From Deltaproteobacteria bacterium (lineage in GTDB: Bacteria; Desulfobacterota; Dissulfuribacteria; Dissulfuribacterales; DYLC01): 64,000 bases of DNA. The translations under genes were made by a program, and so were the position numbers. Positions 34,137-42,942 of this stretch are shown here, one piece after another. Location: assembly GCA_028695735.1 (NCBI GenBank), contig JAQVIJ010000006.1, forward strand, positions 18,421 to 82,420. Direction: 5' to 3'. The notes beneath the pieces are model-generated. The model was not told the origin of the DNA and made no database searches. It was given only the letters and a program-made list of their open reading frames with translations. Position 1 is the first letter of the stretch. Each line of letters begins with the position of its first letter.

Positions 34137-35397
34137 ATTGCAGGGAGATGCGCAGCCAGTCCAGGGCGGTTTCGGCTGTCAGCTGTTGTATGCTGGTGCG
34201 GGTTAATGGTCTATGGTTATTTTCAGACCTTGAGAATAGAAAACGCTGGCAGGAGGTCTGTTGTGGAGTGGCAAGGGCTATATAGACCGTGCCGATGGGT
34301 TTTTCTGGGCTGCCGCCGGTAGGCCCTGCGATACCGGTGACTGCGAGGGCGTAATCGGTTTTGGCAAGCCTGCGCAGCCCTTTTGCCATCTGAATAGCGG
34401 TCTGTTCGCTTACTGCACCGAACTGTTCTAATGTCTCCTGTCGCACCTTCAATATGTCCATCTTGGCCTGGTTGCTGTAGGTTATTACGCCCCTTTCAAA
34501 CCACTGGGAACTGCCTGCAATGGATGTGATGCGGCTGGCGATCAAGCCACCCGTGCAGGATTCGGCTGTGGCCACAGTAGCGCCTTTTTGCAGCAGCAGA
34601 TTGCCGACAACGGCCTCCAGAGTCTCCTCTCCTTCGCAGATTACATGTCTGTCCAGCAGGGATACCAGCCGTTGCCAGAAACTCAGGGCGTCTTCAATCC
34701 CATGCCCCCCTGAACCGGCGTCAGCAGACTCGTTTTTTTGCCTTTTATAGAGCATGGAGATCAAAACCTCGGGGAATACGGGATAGTATCCTATGGTTAT
34801 GTCTGCGGGTATGGAGGCGGCCGAAACCAGGCGGTTGATCTCTGTTTCTGGAAGACCGAATGTCCGCATGACCCGGTAATAGACAGCCTGTGCCGGCAGG
34901 TGGTTTTGCAGCCACGGGATGACCTTTTCCTGTAAAAGGGCGACAGCCTGCCCAGGCACGCCCGGAAGAAAGAAAAGAGGGGTGTCGCCATGAATCAGAA
35001 GATAACCCGAGGCGTCTCCTTCAGGTTTCAGGGGCACGGAGCCGAAGGGCATGGACGCCAGTTTTTCCTTTATCCTTTGAGAAAATCCGTTATGGGCATG
35101 CAGCGTATTCAGGACATCTCCGTTGATAGTCAGGGGTAGATTCATTGCATGGGCCGCCGCCTCTGATGTGATGTCATCGGTGGTCGGACCAAGGCCGCCT
35201 GTCAGAATAATAAAATCGGTTCGTTCTATGGCTTGAAGCAGGACATCCTTGATATCCGTCGTATCGTCGCCCACAGTCGTGATGCGCCGGCATATCCATC
35301 CTGCCTCGAACAGTTTACGGGCGATGGTGTGACTCGTGGTGTTGAGGGTGGAGCCGAGCAGCAGTTCGTCTCCTATGGCGATGATCTCGTAGGACAT
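34099..35397 (-). CDS. cinA: CinA family nicotinamide-nucleotide amidase/pyrophosphatase
   Basis: 432 residues with both domains: N-terminal MoeA-like COG1058 part (EIIAIGDELLLG, ILTGGLGPTTDD, FLPGVPGQ) and C-terminal amidase part (TVATAESCTGGLIASRIT, GVITYSNQAK, VTGIAGPTGG). It recycles pyridine nucleotides by cleaving NMN or ADP-ribose. The ATG at 35397 begins at the typical residue; longer starts at 35460 overlap pgpA. The C-terminus runs into thpR. Confidence 0.92.
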   Translation of the reverse strand: MSYEIIAIGDELLLGSTLNTTSHTIARKLFEAGWICRRITTVGDDTTDIKDVLLQAIERTDFIILTGGLGPTTDDITSEAAAHAMNLPLTINGDVLNTLHAHNGFSQRIKEKLASMPFGSVPLKPEGDASGYLLIHGDTPLFFLPGVPGQAVALLQEKVIPWLQNHLPAQAVYYRVMRTFGLPETEINRLVSAASIPADITIGYYPVFPEVLISMLYKRQKNESADAGSGGHGIEDALSFWQRLVSLLDRHVICEGEETLEAVVGNLLLQKGATVATAESCTGGLIASRITSIAGSSQWFERGVITYSNQAKMDILKVRQETLEQFGAVSEQTAIQMAKGLRRLAKTDYALAVTGIAGPTGGSPEKPIGTVYIALATPQQTSCQRFLFSRSENNHRPLTRTSIQQLTAETALDWLRISLQYGAHIYSSRYTG

Positions 35398-35404
35398 GAT
35401 GTCT

Positions 35405-35857
35405 TCACAGGGGAATGGCATACAGACAGATATTGGCGAGAATACCGGCCATGATATCATCTGCCATGATCCCCAGGCCTCCTTTCAGCCTCTCCAGTTG
35501 TCTTATGGGAAAAGGCTTGAATATATCAAGTATGCGAAAGAGGACAAAACCTGCCAACAGATGCAAAATGACCGGTTCATGCCCTACAAGTGTTATGAAC
35601 ATGCCTGCTATTTCGTCTATAACTACAAGAGACGGGTCTTTGACATGAAGTATGCGGCTTGTCACATCTGCTGTTATAATGCCTGCTACAATAAGAAAAA
35701 TGGCGCAAACCAGTTGAAATGTCAAGCCGTCTTGATGCAGGATGTATCTTGCGCTCCAAAATACGAATAGCCCCACCACACTTCCACATGTGCCTGGCGC
35801 ATAGGGTGAATAGCCGGCGCCAAAGCCGGATGCCACGGCGATGGACAGGTGCTTCAT
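35405..35857 (-). CDS. pgpA: Phosphatidylglycerophosphatase A
   Basis: About 150 residues with hydrophobic segments and the PgpA motifs ATGFGAGYSPYAPGT-like (here ASGFGAGYSPYAPGTCGS), VIDEIAGMFI and RILDIFKPFPI, followed by GGLGIMADDIMAG. Dephosphorylates phosphatidylglycerophosphate at the inner membrane. The ATG at 35857 matches the usual N-terminus; an ATG at 35899 inside the upstream gene is the alternative. The usual pgpA-cinA-thpR order is preserved. Confidence 0.92.
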   Translation of the reverse strand: MKHLSIAVASGFGAGYSPYAPGTCGSVVGLFVFWSARYILHQDGLTFQLVCAIFLIVAGIITADVTSRILHVKDPSLVVIDEIAGMFITLVGHEPVILHLLAGFVLFRILDIFKPFPIRQLERLKGGLGIMADDIMAGILANICLYAIPL

Positions 35858-35868
35858 GCCGGTTGTTA

Positions 35869-36600
35869 TCAGTCTTTCAGGGTGTGTTTCTCTATCCATG
35901 CATAGATCTTTTCCCTGTAAAACCAGACAGGTATCATGAGTAGCAGGGAAACCGCGAAGATGACGGCGGCATGATGAATGTTTCCATCATAGAGGTCGGC
36001 GCCCTGAATGGTAAGTAACCAGGTGCCGGGTATGCGGCCTATGGTGCTGATAATGAAGAACGCCTGCCACGGAATACGGCTGAAACCCATGATGTAACAG
36101 AGAATATCCTTTGGAAAGCCTGGAATCAGATAAAAGATGAAGGTGATGAAGAGCCCTTGATGTTCCGCCAGGTATTCAAGGCGGTTGTAGAGAGTGGTTT
36201 GTTGAATGTAGGGCTTGATCAATGCCCTGAAATATCTGCCTGCAAAAAAGGCCGCCATGCTACCCATGGTCAGGCCGAGGGTGGAGTATATCAGGCCAAG
36301 CCAGGGGCCGAAGAGAAAACCGCCTAGAATGCCGGTGGCCTCACCAGGTACAAAGGAGATTACCACCTGTGTAATCTGAAACGCCATAAAGAAGACAGGG
36401 GCGAGAATGGGCCAGTCCGCAAAAAGGCTGCGCACCTTGGCGCGTTCCTCATAGATGTTCATCAACATATCCCATGCGATTCGAAATGCGCCTTCCGGCA
36501 GCAACAGGAATGAGATGACAGTAACGGCCAACAGGATACCTGCCAGTATATACAGGACCACCTGTTTTTTTCTGATATGCCCTGGTTGGTTCTCTTTCAC
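35869..36600 (-). CDS. TVP38/TMEM64 (DedA-superfamily) membrane protein
   Basis: 243 residues, with one N-terminal helix (16-35) then the VTT/SNARE-associated Golgi domain: VVISFVPGEATGILGGFLFGPWLG, the FAGRYF segment, and LIPGFPKDILCYIMGFSRI. The family is implicated in lipid scrambling or undecaprenyl-phosphate recycling, but the function of this branch is not settled. It starts on a GTGA overlap with the nadB stop and overlaps pgpA if the longer pgpA start is used. Confidence 0.85.
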   Translation of the reverse strand: MKENQPGHIRKKQVVLYILAGILLAVTVISFLLLPEGAFRIAWDMLMNIYEERAKVRSLFADWPILAPVFFMAFQITQVVISFVPGEATGILGGFLFGPWLGLIYSTLGLTMGSMAAFFAGRYFRALIKPYIQQTTLYNRLEYLAEHQGLFITFIFYLIPGFPKDILCYIMGFSRIPWQAFFIISTIGRIPGTWLLTIQGADLYDGNIHHAAVIFAVSLLLMIPVWFYREKIYAWIEKHTLKD

Positions 36601-38279
36601 ATCAGTTCATTGCGTAAAAGCAGGGTGTCTCTGCGCCAGTTCCAGTCGTCTTTTTGAGGGTAGTCCTTCATGTAATGGCCGCCCCGGCTTTCCAGTCTGG
36701 CGCCTGCAGCGCGTATAACAAGGTAGGCCACCTGGGCCAGATTGCGCAGTTCTATGAAGTCACTGGTCAGCAGGTAGTCCCAGTAGTGTTGGTGAATCTC
36801 TTTTAAAATAGGTTCGATGCGTTGGGCGGCCAGAGACAGCCGTTTGGTGCTGCGGACGATGCCTACGTAGTCCCACATAAGCCGGCGTATGGTGTCCCAG
36901 TTGTGGGAGATAAGCACCCCCTCCTGCATGTCCACGGCCTTGCCTGTCTTCCATTCCGGAGGAGATGCAAAAGGTAGGGATTTCAGGTGTTGCCAGGAGG
37001 ATTGAATGCGCACAAACGACTGATGCGCCATTACCAGATTTTCCAGAAGGGAGTTGGATGCAAGGCGGTTGGCGCCATGAAAACCGGTGCAGGCCGTCTC
37101 TCCCACGGCAAACAGGCCAGGGAGGTCGGTCTGGCCGTAGGCATCCGTGACCACGCCGCCGCACATGTAATGCGCGGCAGGCACTACCGGAATGGGCTCG
37201 CGTGTTATATCTATGCCCAGTTTCAGACAGACGGCGTATATCTGGGGAAAACGTTTTTTGAGGAAATCCGGTTTTTTGTGAGTGATGTCCAGATATACAT
37301 AATCGCGGCCGCTTTTTTTGAGTTCTGCGTCGATGGCCCTTGCAATCACATCCCTGTTGGCCAGCTCCATCTCCCGAGGGGCATATCTCTGCATGAATGC
37401 CTCTCCTTCACAGGTCAGCAGCCGGGCGCCTTCGCCCCTCAATGCCTCGGAGATGAGGAAGTTTTTGCGTTGAGGGTGATACAGGCAGGTGGGATGAAAC
37501 TGAACGAATTCCAGATTGGCCACTCTTGCGCCGGCCCTGTATGCCATGGCGATACCGTCTCCTGTGGCCACATCAGGATTGGTGGTGTAGAGATAGACCT
37601 TTCCACACCCGCCTGTGGAAAGAATGGTGCAGCGGGACAGAAACGTGTCGATTTCGCCTGTAGCCCCGTTCAGGGCATACAACCCGACAACCCTGCATGT
37701 TCCTTTTGAACCTGGTGGTGTCCGGAGTCCCTGTTGTGTGGTGATGTCCGTTCCATCGGACATGGCCTCGCAGTGCCCTTGAAAACAGCCGTCGGCGTTC
37801 ATGATTAGGAGGTCCACTGCCGTATGGTTTTCCAGCAGGGTGATGTTGCCGCACTCCATTGCGCGGCGGGTCAAGGCCTCCTGTATGGCCCTGCCGGTAT
37901 AGTCTCCTACGTGCCAGATGCGCCTTCTGGAGTGGCCGCCTTCCTTTCCAAGACTGATTCGGCCTTTTTTGTCTCTGTCGAACCGCAGGCCGCAGGCCTC
38001 CAGTTCCGCCATGCGCTCAGGCGCCTGTCTCACTATAAGTCTGACTATGTCTTCGTGACAGAGTCCATCACCTGCCTTGATGGTGTCATATTCGTGCAAT
38101 TCGAAGTCGTCGTCTTCTCCTGTGACACAGCATACACCTCCCTGGGCCAGGTTTGTGGCGGTGTCATCGGTCTTTTTTTTGGTCAGGACTGTTACCCTGC
38201 CCAATTCACTCAGTTTAATGGCCAGACTCAGGCCGGATATGCCGCTTCCTACAATGAGGAAGTCCGTTTCAATTTTCAT
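36597..38279 (-). CDS. nadB: L-aspartate oxidase
   Basis: 560-residue flavoprotein making iminoaspartate, first step of NAD synthesis. FAD motif VGSGISGLSLAIKL (10-23), TNLAQGGVCCV, the RRRIWHVGDYTGR loop, LEFVQFHPTCLY and GLFAVGETACTGFHGANRLASNSLLE are typical of NadB. Fully sized including the C-terminal helical domain. NadA and NadC are not in the window. Overlaps thyX by 11 bases. Confidence 0.93.
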   Translation of the reverse strand: MKIETDFLIVGSGISGLSLAIKLSELGRVTVLTKKKTDDTATNLAQGGVCCVTGEDDDFELHEYDTIKAGDGLCHEDIVRLIVRQAPERMAELEACGLRFDRDKKGRISLGKEGGHSRRRIWHVGDYTGRAIQEALTRRAMECGNITLLENHTAVDLLIMNADGCFQGHCEAMSDGTDITTQQGLRTPPGSKGTCRVVGLYALNGATGEIDTFLSRCTILSTGGCGKVYLYTTNPDVATGDGIAMAYRAGARVANLEFVQFHPTCLYHPQRKNFLISEALRGEGARLLTCEGEAFMQRYAPREMELANRDVIARAIDAELKKSGRDYVYLDITHKKPDFLKKRFPQIYAVCLKLGIDITREPIPVVPAAHYMCGGVVTDAYGQTDLPGLFAVGETACTGFHGANRLASNSLLENLVMAHQSFVRIQSSWQHLKSLPFASPPEWKTGKAVDMQEGVLISHNWDTIRRLMWDYVGIVRSTKRLSLAAQRIEPILKEIHQHYWDYLLTSDFIELRNLAQVAYLVIRAAGARLESRGGHYMKDYPQKDDWNWRRDTLLLRNELM

Positions 38280-39216
38280 GGCTGAATATGTCAGGGAATA
38301 GTTCTGACATCTGTTTTTTCAGCTTCAGCATGATCTCCTGCATGGAAGGGTCTGCCCATCTGGATGTGCGCAGCCGAAAGATATGCCCCCATTCTTCCAA
38401 TGTGGCGTGTACCAGAATCTCTGTCTTGCAGGAATTTGGGAGTACGGTTCTGGCCGCCTGAGGAGAGGATGTCTTGAGCAGCTCGATGTAAATCCTTTCG
38501 GTTTCCTCCATGGCATTTTGCCACAGTTTGTATTCAGGCGAGCCTTCTTCGTAGAAACACGGCTTGATGAAGACCACCTCTCCGCCGAATCTTTCCTGGT
38601 CGTAGCGGCAATAGCGCTGGGACTCCTGAAGATAAGAGGCCACACGATGTCTGACCAGCTCATGTGTTACGGCCCTGTTGACGGTAAGGTGGGCCAGCAC
38701 TGTGCGATGCCGTTTCTTGAGATATACCGGCAGGTCATCTATCTCCTGGGCGGAAAGCATGCGCACGGACACGCCGTCCGGTTCCACCAGGCCGTGTTTG
38801 GGCAACAGGTCTGCGTAGAGCACAGGATAAGCCGCTGACAGGAGTTTCAGAATGGCCTTGGATATCTTGAGCGGACCATGATTCAAAATGAGTTCCCGAA
38901 ATGCCCGGGGGTTGCCAGAGAGCAGAAAGTGTTTTTTCTCCAGCCGGTCTGCGGTGATGAACCGGGGGATGGTCTCGAATAGTTTCTGGAGCACCGCCTC
39001 GCTCTCGATGGATACTTCAATGGCTATCTGTCCCATTTCGGTCACAGAAAAGTGGCCGCGTTCCACAATGCCCTTGATGAAGGTGTTTGCGGAGGTGGCG
39101 GTGATTTTGTCTTCACTCTTGTAACACACACGGCCGCAGCGCTCTATCTGTTGAAGAAGACGGCCTTCCTGAAAGTATTCCTCGATGATACGACATTCTG
39201 GTTCTATCACCTTCAT
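38269..39216 (-). CDS. thyX: Flavin-dependent thymidylate synthase
   Basis: 315 residues. The ThyX signature RHR-x7-S is seen at 189-201 (RHRVASYLQESQR), together with NSCKTEILVHATLEEW and HIFRLRTSRWADPSMQ. Makes dTMP from dUMP using FAD, NADPH and methylene-tetrahydrofolate. Longer than the shortest ThyX proteins (about 220) because of a longer N-terminal half. No thyA is seen. Linked between nadB and the aminopeptidase gene in the same run. Confidence 0.93.
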   Translation of the reverse strand: MKVIEPECRIIEEYFQEGRLLQQIERCGRVCYKSEDKITATSANTFIKGIVERGHFSVTEMGQIAIEVSIESEAVLQKLFETIPRFITADRLEKKHFLLSGNPRAFRELILNHGPLKISKAILKLLSAAYPVLYADLLPKHGLVEPDGVSVRMLSAQEIDDLPVYLKKRHRTVLAHLTVNRAVTHELVRHRVASYLQESQRYCRYDQERFGGEVVFIKPCFYEEGSPEYKLWQNAMEETERIYIELLKTSSPQAARTVLPNSCKTEILVHATLEEWGHIFRLRTSRWADPSMQEIMLKLKKQMSELFPDIFSHEN

Positions 39217-39221
39217 ATTTG

Positions 39222-40655
39222 TTACCCCTTTATCGGGCTTCTGTAAAATGCCTCATATGCCTTGTGTGACATCAGGATGTCCGCCTTATGGGCTATCTCA
39301 AAAGGAGAGTGCATGCTCAGAAGAGGCGGTCCGGCATCCACTACGCTCATGCCGTGATATGCGAGATATTTGGCCACTGTACCACCGCCGCCTTCGTCCA
39401 CACGGCCCAGTTCGCCTGTCTGCCAGATGATCCCAGCCTGGTTCCATGTGCGCCGAATCCAGTTCATATATTCGGCGTGGGCGTCATTGGCGCCATATTT
39501 GCCGCGCGAGCCGGTGTATTTTGTGAGACAGATACCATATCCCATGAGGGCGTCGTTGCGTTTTTCATGCACTTCCTGATAGTCTGGATCAATGCCGGCG
39601 GTTACATCGGCGCTGATGGCCCTGGAGTTGCGGAAGATTCTCAGGAGCGTGTCCGGATTTGTTTTTTTGCCCATGTAATTCAGGAGGTCGTGAATCAGCA
39701 GTTCAAGGATGCGGGATTTGGCGCCGGTATTGCCGTCGCTTCCAATCTCTTCCTTGTCCATGAAGAGGGCGACGCAGGTGTGCGTGGGTTTTTGTGTCTC
39801 CAAAAGGGCCTTCATGGAGGTATATGCACAGATGCGGTCGTCCTGACCATAACCGCCCACAAATGCCCGATCCAGACCTACGTCCCTGGCAGGGCCGGCA
39901 GGCGTGATCTCAATCTCCGCGCTGATGAAATCCTCTTCAGTGATGCCGTAGCGATCGTGCAGCATTTTGAGGATGTTCAGCTTGACCGTCTCTTTCATGT
40001 CCTCCGGTCCCAGAATCGGCAGGCCGCCGAAGAGGACGTTGAGTTTCTCGCCTGGTACGGCCTCGGAGAGTTTCTTGTCGGCCTGCACCTTGCCAGCCAG
40101 GTGCGGAAGCAGGTCGTTTATGGTGAAGACAGGGTCTGATGCATGTTCGCCCAGCACGAGTGCGATGGTTTTGCCGGTTTGCGTCAGGACAACTCCGTGT
40201 ATGGCCAGGGGTCTGGCAAGCCATTGAAATTTCTTGATGCCGCCGTAGTAGTGGGTTTTCAAATAGGCCATGTCCAGCTCTTCATAAAGGGGGTTCTGTT
40301 TCAGGTCCAGACGGGGGGCGTCGATGTGGGATGCGATGAGGTGAATGCCGTCAAGGATGTCCTGTTTACCCAGATGGATAAGGGCCGCCGCCTTTCCGTT
40401 TATCTGCCAAAAGAGTTTTTTGAACCCGCTGCCCTTGGTAACAGGCTCAAAATCGGCCTTGCGGGCTGTTTCTGCGATAAATTTTACCGCCTCTCGTTCT
40501 GTCTTGGCCTCATTCAGGAAATTGGCGTAGCCCACGGCATAGTCCATGGCCCTTTGGCGCTCATCATCCGTGAGTTGAGACCAGATATTCTTTCTTTCGG
40601 AGAGAAGTTGTTTCTTGAGCTGCTTGATCTCATTTTTTGAATAGGTTTTGTTCAT
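39222..40655 (-). CDS. M18 family aminopeptidase
   Basis: 477-residue zinc aminopeptidase of the aminopeptidase I family. Metal and catalytic segments: LIASHIDAPRLDLK (His/Asp), FMDKEEIGSDGNTGA (Glu pair), SADVTAGIDP and a late His in VDAGPPLLSMHSPFE. It trims N-terminal residues, typically acidic or neutral. The GGAG site lies just upstream of the ATG, which overlaps the panD stop (ATGA). Confidence 0.9.
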   Translation of the reverse strand: MNKTYSKNEIKQLKKQLLSERKNIWSQLTDDERQRAMDYAVGYANFLNEAKTEREAVKFIAETARKADFEPVTKGSGFKKLFWQINGKAAALIHLGKQDILDGIHLIASHIDAPRLDLKQNPLYEELDMAYLKTHYYGGIKKFQWLARPLAIHGVVLTQTGKTIALVLGEHASDPVFTINDLLPHLAGKVQADKKLSEAVPGEKLNVLFGGLPILGPEDMKETVKLNILKMLHDRYGITEEDFISAEIEITPAGPARDVGLDRAFVGGYGQDDRICAYTSMKALLETQKPTHTCVALFMDKEEIGSDGNTGAKSRILELLIHDLLNYMGKKTNPDTLLRIFRNSRAISADVTAGIDPDYQEVHEKRNDALMGYGICLTKYTGSRGKYGANDAHAEYMNWIRRTWNQAGIIWQTGELGRVDEGGGGTVAKYLAYHGMSVVDAGPPLLSMHSPFEIAHKADILMSHKAYEAFYRSPIKG

Positions 40656-41038
40656 TTGTCGCTCCGGTTTGACCAGTTGTGTGTAAGGATTCCGGTTATT
40701 CGGTTGCTGTTGTCAACGGCTACTATGCGGCTTTCACCTGTGAGACACTCCTGTGTGTCAAAAAGGCCATAGGATGCAATGATGATAAGGTCTCCAGGCT
40801 CACCCCTTCTGGCAGCCGCGCCGTTCAGGCATACCATGCCGGAGCCCTTTTCCGCCTCTATCACATAGGTGTCGAAGCGCTCGCCGTTCGAGATGTTATA
40901 GACCATGATCTGCTCAAATGGAAGTAGCCGGGCCGCCTCTATCAGGTCCTTGTCTATGGATAGGCTGCCCTCATAGTTCAGGGCGGTCTGTGTAACGGTG
41001 GCCCTGTGAATCTTGGATTTAAGCATGGAACGAAGCAT
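40652..41038 (-). CDS. panD: Aspartate 1-decarboxylase
   Basis: 128 residues, pyruvoyl-dependent, produces beta-alanine for pantothenate. The self-cleavage site Gly24-Ser25 (NYEGSLSID) is intact, with EQIMVYNISNGERFDTY and NGAAARRGEPGDLIII. Length is normal. Starts at MLRSMLKSKIHRATVT; an ATG four codons later would also fit. Next to panC with a 41-base gap. Confidence 0.95.
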   Translation of the reverse strand: MLRSMLKSKIHRATVTQTALNYEGSLSIDKDLIEAARLLPFEQIMVYNISNGERFDTYVIEAEKGSGMVCLNGAAARRGEPGDLIIIASYGLFDTQECLTGESRIVAVDNSNRITGILTHNWSNRSDK

Positions 41039-41079
41039 GATGATACCCTCTTTTGATGTTATGGAAAGATGCCATTATA

Positions 41080-41946
41080 TTAGTGCGGCTGTTTTGTGAA
41101 ACACATGTTGTCGATGAGCCTGGTCTTGCCCACCCAAACGGCCAGGGCCGCCAGCACCTCCTTCGCCTTCTGAAATCCGTCTTCGTCATAGGGCTGAAGG
41201 GAGTTGGGATCCCCGATAAAGATGTAGTCGATACGCGTGAATGGTTTGGCTGAAATCACCCCTTCAATTGCGTTTTTCAGTGTCTCCAGGCCGATTTTTT
41301 CAGTTTTTAAGGCAGTTTCCGCCTTACAAAGGGCCTGATAAAGGCATAGGGCTGAAGCCCGTTCTCCCTGGGAAAGATATGTATTCCGGGAACTCATGGC
41401 CAGGCCGTCAGGTTCTCTCACGGTTTCATGGGCTACGATCTCCACAGGCATATTCAAATCCTGCACCATGCGCCTGATGATCGCCAGTTGCTGAAAGTCC
41501 TTTTGGCCGAATACAGCCTTGTCAGGCTGCACAATGCCGAAGAGTTTGGCCACGATGGTGGCGACCCCCCTGAAATGACCTGGTCTGCTTCGGCCGCACA
41601 GGTGTTCTGAAAGACCTTCCACATTTACCCAGGTGCTGAAAGCCTTTGAATAAAGCTCGTTCGCATCAGGAGTGAAAAATATGTCCACGCCGGCCTCTTT
41701 CGCCATTCGTGTATCCCTTTCCATGTCTCGAGGGTAGCGGGACAGGTCTTCGTTTGGTCCGAACTGCGTGGGGTTTACAAAAAGGCTTACCACCACGCGA
41801 TCTGTGAGCTGCCTCGCCAGCTCCATCAAAGCGATGTGGCCTGCATGGAAATATCCCATAGTGGGCACAAAACCGATGGTCAGCCCGTCTCTTTTATATT
41901 GCAGGACCTGTGCACGCATCTCTGGGATGGAAGGGATGACCCTCAT
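41080..41946 (-). CDS. panC: Pantothenate synthetase
   Basis: 288 residues. ATP-dependent condensation of pantoate with beta-alanine. HIGH-like motif FVPTMGYFHAGH (His34, His37), VVSLFVNPTQFGPNEDLSRYPR, FGQKDFQQLAIIRRMV and AMSSRNTYLS. The start at 41946 is supported by AGGAG; an ATG at 41970 adds eight residues. It overlaps the VKOR gene's stop (ATGA). panB is not in the window. Confidence 0.95.
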   Translation of the reverse strand: MRVIPSIPEMRAQVLQYKRDGLTIGFVPTMGYFHAGHIALMELARQLTDRVVVSLFVNPTQFGPNEDLSRYPRDMERDTRMAKEAGVDIFFTPDANELYSKAFSTWVNVEGLSEHLCGRSRPGHFRGVATIVAKLFGIVQPDKAVFGQKDFQQLAIIRRMVQDLNMPVEIVAHETVREPDGLAMSSRNTYLSQGERASALCLYQALCKAETALKTEKIGLETLKNAIEGVISAKPFTRIDYIFIGDPNSLQPYDEDGFQKAKEVLAALAVWVGKTRLIDNMCFTKQPH

Positions 41947-42932
41947 TTGCACTCCTTTTCTACCTGGCATGCCCCTTCCTGGTCCTCCGTGGGTAACAGC
42001 GGGTTGGAGAACAGGGAATCCAGTCCCTTAGGCGTTTCAGACAGGATACAGTGGTCACGCACGTAATTCACGATGTTTTCCTGGCCCTTTACCAGTTCCA
42101 GACCGCTGGAGGTCTCGGAGATCAGAATGGGTATGGTATAGATGCCGAGCATCTTGAGCATGGCCTTGTTGACCTCTGGATTGTAGTCCTGAATGGCCGG
42201 CAGGTCCTTGAAAATCTCCTGGGCCTTTGTCAGCCTTGTGACAGGGTTGAAATGAAACTCGCACAGGGAGCAGTCCGACAATTCCTTCAAAACCGCCTGG
42301 CAGTGAGGGCAGTTTTCGGAAAACACGAGGTACATCCGGTGCCTGGGTTTTTCACAGCTTTTTACTGCGTAGGTTCCCTTGTCCATGGACAGTTCATCCA
42401 GATTCAATGTGGAGGTATTGAAGTTCAGGGCGGCAAAGACTGTAATCTGGGTGCCCAGGATGATACATGCCTTTAAGAGTTGTCTGGCCCCCAGGGCTGC
42501 ATTCATGAGTATGATGAATCCGAAGACTATGAAACAATACAGACATACGGTTTTGACCACGAACAACTGGAAACAGACCAGAACGCCCTCGGCCACCATG
42601 CCCATGAGCAGCAGGAACTGCAAAAGGGAGCATGAGGCTGTTTGGGGCCGGTTGTAGGCATCGAAGAGATAGTGTTTGCGTTTATGTCCCTGTCTGCTGC
42701 CAACCGTCAGCCAGAAAAGCAGTTGAAAATAGATAATGCCCGCCAGATTGATATATGTCTGAGAGACACGTGTGAGGTCGTGCACCACCTCGCATCCATC
42801 GTTTGGGCAGAAGGATTTGCCTGTGGTCAAAATGGTGAATATCTGGGCCAGAATGATGAGTGTGGCTAAAAGGCCCAGGATCAACAGGGCGGTTCTCTGT
42901 CTGGGGCTCATGTCAGGTTCCATGTGCGTCAT
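41943..42932 (-). CDS. Vitamin K epoxide reductase (VKOR) fused to a thioredoxin-like domain
   Basis: 329 residues. The N-terminal VKOR module has about five membrane segments, the loop pair CPNDGC, and the active CLYC at the membrane near residue 131. A periplasmic thioredoxin-like domain follows with CPHC near 211 and the late TIPILISE cis-Pro loop. Such fusions oxidise exported thiols and pass electrons to quinone, substituting for DsbA/DsbB. It lies between the RND pump gene and panC, coupled to both by short spacing or overlap. Confidence 0.88.
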   Translation of the reverse strand: MTHMEPDMSPRQRTALLILGLLATLIILAQIFTILTTGKSFCPNDGCEVVHDLTRVSQTYINLAGIIYFQLLFWLTVGSRQGHKRKHYLFDAYNRPQTASCSLLQFLLLMGMVAEGVLVCFQLFVVKTVCLYCFIVFGFIILMNAALGARQLLKACIILGTQITVFAALNFNTSTLNLDELSMDKGTYAVKSCEKPRHRMYLVFSENCPHCQAVLKELSDCSLCEFHFNPVTRLTKAQEIFKDLPAIQDYNPEVNKAMLKMLGIYTIPILISETSSGLELVKGQENIVNYVRDHCILSETPKGLDSLFSNPLLPTEDQEGACQVEKECK

Positions 42933-42942
42933 CCCTTGTTTT

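Noticed and set aside
39288..40139. Long plus-strand frame opposite the M18 aminopeptidase
   Set aside because: It mirrors the real gene, whose metal-binding motifs are intact on the minus strand.
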